This document shows, in pieces, positions 6,501 to 7,175 of a stretch of 7,175 bases of DNA. The position numbers and the translations under genes are program-made. The stretch covers positions 1 to 7,175 of the forward strand of contig JAJYMP010000714.1 of the NCBI GenBank assembly GCA_021786915.1. Reading direction: 5' to 3'. Every line of letters begins with the position of its first letter. Within the stretch, counting starts at the first letter, position 1. Origin of the DNA: Chloroflexota bacterium. GTDB taxonomy: Bacteria; Chloroflexota; Limnocylindria; Limnocylindrales; CSP1-4. The notes beneath the pieces are model-generated. The model was given only the letters and a program-made list of their open reading frames with translations, ran no database searches and was not told where the DNA came from.

Positions 6501-7175
6501 TCGCGCCGGCGGGGGCCGATCCCGTGCGCACCGTCACCGGCTCGGGCGGCGCGCTGTCCGTGAGCTGGGACGGCCGCAGCGACGCGGGCAGCGTCGTGCC
6601 CGATGGCACCTACACGGCGACGCTCGCCGCATGCGACACGGCGGGCAACTGCGCCGTCCGCGGCTATCCCGTGCGCGTCGACACGACCCCGCCGACCCTG
6701 GCCCTGACCCCCGCGCCCGCGATCTTCTCGCCCAACGGCGACGGCGCTGCCGACACGGCCTCGCTGGGCTGGACGGCGTCCGAGACCAGCAGCGGCACGG
6801 CGTCGGTCTGGCGCGGCACGACGCTGGTGCGGCGCTGGACCGCGGCCGCCTCGACGACCGGGCGGGTGACGTGGGACGGTCGCAACTCGGCCGGATCCAG
6901 TGTCGCCGACGGCCGCTACACGTTCACCATGGACGTCCGCGACAGCGCGGGCAACCGCACGGTGGCGCGGGCCGTGGTCACCGTGGACCGTACCGCCGGG
7001 TTCCTCCGCTGGTCGCGGAACTTCTACCCGCAGGACGGCGATGCCCTCGCGCCGACCTCGACCCTCAGCTGGCGGCTGACCCGCACGGCGACCACCACCC
7101 TCGCGCTGTACGACGCGAGCCGGAACCTCGTCCGCACGGTGTGGTCCCGCAGGTCGCAGTCGGCAGGCTCTCGGA
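3596..7175 (+). CDS. Secreted multidomain GH18 glycoside hydrolase with SH3b and FlgD-type Ig repeats (3' end outside window)
   Basis: The frame is open from GTG 3596 to the window edge: 1193 codons, no stop. A signal peptide is likely at 1-36 (RRLRR, then a hydrophobic LPGALLVAVMAAGVL core, possible cut after GLA). An unrecognised module lies at about 105-152, followed by a Thr/Ala/Gly-rich linker to about 253. The GH18 barrel spans about 256-600: FGFLPYWEL (258-266), catalytic DGVNLDFEP (373-381; D378 and acid E380), MGYDY (438-442), LGLPWYG (481-487) and MWALGYD (583-589). The motif resembles YaaH/SleL-type N-acetylglucosaminidases and chitinases. An Fn3/Ig-like domain follows (606-693), then SH3b (706-778; YRAGPDTSAARLGSLPAGT, SWYEV). 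FlgD-type Ig repeats have SPNGDG starts at 823, 940 and 1045 and a degenerate fourth at 1143. It probably cleaves beta-1,4-linked GlcNAc polymers at the cell surface. The exact substrate is unknown. Confidence 0.9.
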   Translation, partial: MNRPMPARRLRRSLPGALLVAVMAAGVLPGPGLAGNGLPAAPSTPGEAVLASPADSTADEAFSSVRTRTDGTAGSTRADASSARAADAPSAAGSGEVPGVQQPSEAYVEWLAHENDHIAFTPGDRVTVGFTPRSTDTWDVGGRAPAALPAGRATGRAMAASRQGTDWAEPTAPDPSSAGTTGTTWTTGTTGTPGATGPVGSTTGAIPATATAYNTPATASTALATATSDTTAITASATTSAATSATAAAATGLRRQVFGFLPYWELSGASTSLNYGVLTTIAYFSVGANSAGNLLKRNSDGSLTTGWAGWTSSSLTSVINAAHSHGTRVVLTASVFAWSSGGAATQKALLGSSTARLNLARQLAAAVRDRGADGVNLDFEPLVSGQEANFVALLRTLRSQLNAIRSGYQITYDTTGYIGNYPLEASVGSAAADAVFIMGYDYRSASSSTSGSIDPLSGPTYDLADTVRQYTARISPSRVILGLPWYGRAWSTTTSSPRAANQSGAKFGYSAAVNYENIPALVSKYGSRWDTVEQSPYIAYQRQNCTSTYGCVTSWRQVWYDDATSIARRYQLVNDYGLRGAGMWALGYDGAYQDMVRALSDAFLVDHSAPQAGIRALSAKSPDEGIVVTWSASDVSAVRSYDVQVSVDAGGWTPWLTATSATADVWLGADGHGYAFRVRATDVKGNVGAWNVTATAATAPGSLAVGGFGVVTLDGLSYRAGPDTSAARLGSLPAGTVVALTSGPVSADGYSWYEVTQPIREWAPVTFVERGVWIAAKSSTATNVVPFHAPNATLVDAGITGFDFGGGGLTGSSATALAGRTFSPNGDGSKDGLRIDWRAKVAFDALTLNILRTDGTAVGSVKVPALATGQHDFTWDGKVAGTRVPDGVYLLQLVGTAGTRTYRAPSARPATAGQIAAFAVTVDTVAPPVTSSSASSGLISPNGDGIRDTVAYALRATGAANWALRIVPVAPAGADPVRTVTGSGGALSVSWDGRSDAGSVVPDGTYTATLAACDTAGNCAVRGYPVRVDTTPPTLALTPAPAIFSPNGDGAADTASLGWTASETSSGTASVWRGTTLVRRWTAAASTTGRVTWDGRNSAGSSVADGRYTFTMDVRDSAGNRTVARAVVTVDRTAGFLRWSRNFYPQDGDALAPTSTLSWRLTRTATTTLALYDASRNLVRTVWSRRSQSAGSR
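6059..7175 (+). repeat. Tandem FlgD-type Ig-like protein repeats
   Basis: Within the GH18 protein, three units open with FSPNGDG or ISPNGDG followed by an Asp (residues 822, 939, 1044). Each closes with WDG plus a V(P/A)DG(V/T/R)Y turn; the last two units continue into a D(T/S)AGN strand. Unit lengths are about 117 and 105 residues. A fourth unit begins FYPQDGD at 1143, with the motif degraded, and is cut by the window edge. In known proteins such repeats form beta-sandwich stalks or cell-surface adhesion modules. The count after 7175 is unknown. Confidence 0.8.

Overview
The window is very GC-rich DNA. By hand count GC is about 83% in the first 60 bases and 90% at 3241-3300. It has long spurious antisense reading frames, GTG starts and almost no A/T-rich promoter signatures. 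Gene content and protein style (a short-form RmlA, and a large secreted GH18 protein with SH3b and FlgD-type Ig repeats) suggest a high-GC Chloroflexota lineage, perhaps Limnocylindria-like. An actinobacterium cannot be excluded from the sequence alone.

Layout. Bases 1-172 are a degenerate GC-rich tandem/direct-repeat array that runs off the left edge. Bases 173-283 are a short intergenic stretch with a possible leaderless-type promoter. Bases 284-3088 form a tight three-gene cluster for dTDP-6-deoxysugar (probably dTDP-L-rhamnose) synthesis: a short glucose-1-phosphate thymidylyltransferase (rmlA), dTDP-glucose 4,6-dehydratase (rmlB) and an RmlD-type 4-keto-reductase (rmlD). They are joined by an ATGA overlap and a 1-base gap. 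No rmlC epimerase is present. An 11-bp inverted repeat lies just after the rmlD stop.

Bases 3089-3595 are about 500 bases without a convincing gene. They hold the inverted repeat, an extremely GC-rich block with a perfect 14-bp tandem duplication, and a lower-GC leader with several compact hairpins. From 3596 to the right edge one reading frame stays open for 1193 codons. It encodes a secreted, multidomain GH18 glycoside hydrolase: signal peptide, an unrecognised N-terminal module, a Thr/Ala/Gly-rich linker, the GH18 barrel, an Fn3/Ig-like domain, an SH3b domain, and at least three and a half FlgD-type Ig repeats. It has no stop inside the window.

How they fit. RmlA, RmlB and RmlD would supply an activated deoxysugar for cell-surface glycans. 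The GH18 protein would act outside the cell on GlcNAc-containing polymers such as peptidoglycan or chitin. The shared theme is the cell envelope, but the 507-base gap and possible terminator suggest separate transcription units. I found no phage, CRISPR, tRNA, rRNA or transposase, and no clear new system. The items most worth checking are the unusual RmlD active-site motif with no rmlC nearby, the unrecognised N-terminal module of the GH18 protein, and the structured-looking leader before it.
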